A stretch of DNA of 23,546 nucleotides from CAIVAT01 sp037128705 (GTDB lineage Bacteria > Bacteroidota > Bacteroidia > Bacteroidales > FEN-979), in assembly GCA_037128705.1 (NCBI GenBank), contig JBAXVX010000039.1, positions 1 to 23,546 of the forward strand, in the 5' to 3' direction. The notes beneath the pieces are model-generated. The model was given only the letters and a program-made list of their open reading frames with translations. It made no database searches and was not told the DNA's origin. Every line of letters starts with the position of its first letter. Position 1 is the first letter of the stretch. This document shows, piece by piece, positions 23,490-23,546 of the stretch. The position numbers and the translations under genes are program-made.

Positions 23490-23546
23490 TGGAGCCTTTG
23501 AGCAGAATTGAACTGCTGACCCCTTCCTTACCAAGGAAGTGCTCTA
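23490..23546 (-). tRNA. tRNA-Thr (anticodon GGT), 5' part cut off by window edge, CCA encoded
   Basis: On the minus strand the D-arm end TAGAGCA is followed by the anticodon arm CTTCC-TTGGTAA-GGAAG (anticodon GGT, Thr), the T-arm AGCAG-TTCAATT-CTGCT, the 3' acceptor strand CAAAGGC, discriminator T and an encoded CCA (23492-23490). The first part lies outside the window. It is 97 nt upstream of tuf and is probably the last gene of a tRNA cluster feeding into tuf. Confidence 0.94.

Overview
This is an ordinary housekeeping stretch of a Bacteroidota chromosome, most likely class Bacteroidia/Bacteroidales. The reasons are the gene order (tRNA-Thr, tuf, tRNA-Trp, secE, nusG, rplK, rplA, rplJ, rplL, rpoB, rpoC, DUF3467), protein sequences typical of the phylum, few Shine-Dalgarno-like leaders, and promoter boxes of the TTG / TAnnTTTG type. 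Almost every gene lies on the minus strand. The single exception is a thioredoxin-fold gene at 9165-10352. No mobile element, CRISPR array or defence system was seen.

Right-hand block, read leftward from 23546 to 10403: the 3' part of tRNA-Thr(GGT), tuf (EF-Tu) with a strong terminator, tRNA-Trp(CCA), secE, nusG, the ribosomal protein genes rplK-rplA-rplJ-rplL, then rpoB, rpoC and a small DUF3467 gene. It couples protein export (SecE), transcription (NusG, RpoB, RpoC) and translation (EF-Tu, ribosomal stalk and L1 region). The spacers hold several hairpins. The strongest is a 31-nt hairpin between rplL and rpoB, and a second hairpin sits just before an apparent TTG start of rpoB.

Middle, 9069-10402: a divergent 96-bp intergenic region drives a predicted exported thioredoxin-fold protein to the right and an envelope/metabolism operon to the left. 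The thioredoxin gene and the DUF3467 gene converge on a 28-bp block of four 7-bp repeats that can fold into a hairpin.

Left-hand block, read leftward from 9068 to 77: DUF2520 Rossmann-like protein, KdsC-like HAD phosphatase, UbiA-family prenyltransferase, Maf nucleotide pyrophosphatase, SurE nucleotidase, LpxB (lipid A disaccharide synthase), two exported TPR proteins in tandem, and ComEC. Spacing is tight (gaps of 6-58 nt and two overlaps), so this looks like one operon mixing lipid A/Kdo, prenyl-lipid, nucleotide house-cleaning and DNA uptake functions. A tRNA-Asp(GTC), cut by the window edge, follows comEC and seems to have its own promoter inside the comEC 3' end.

The window shows no clearly new system. 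The points most worth checking are the heptamer-repeat hairpin, the rplL-rpoB leader with its TTG start, a substitution in a normally invariant RpoB motif, the repeats flanking tuf, the metal-site-less ComEC C-terminal domain, and the archaeal-lipid-like UbiA enzyme in a lipid A operon.
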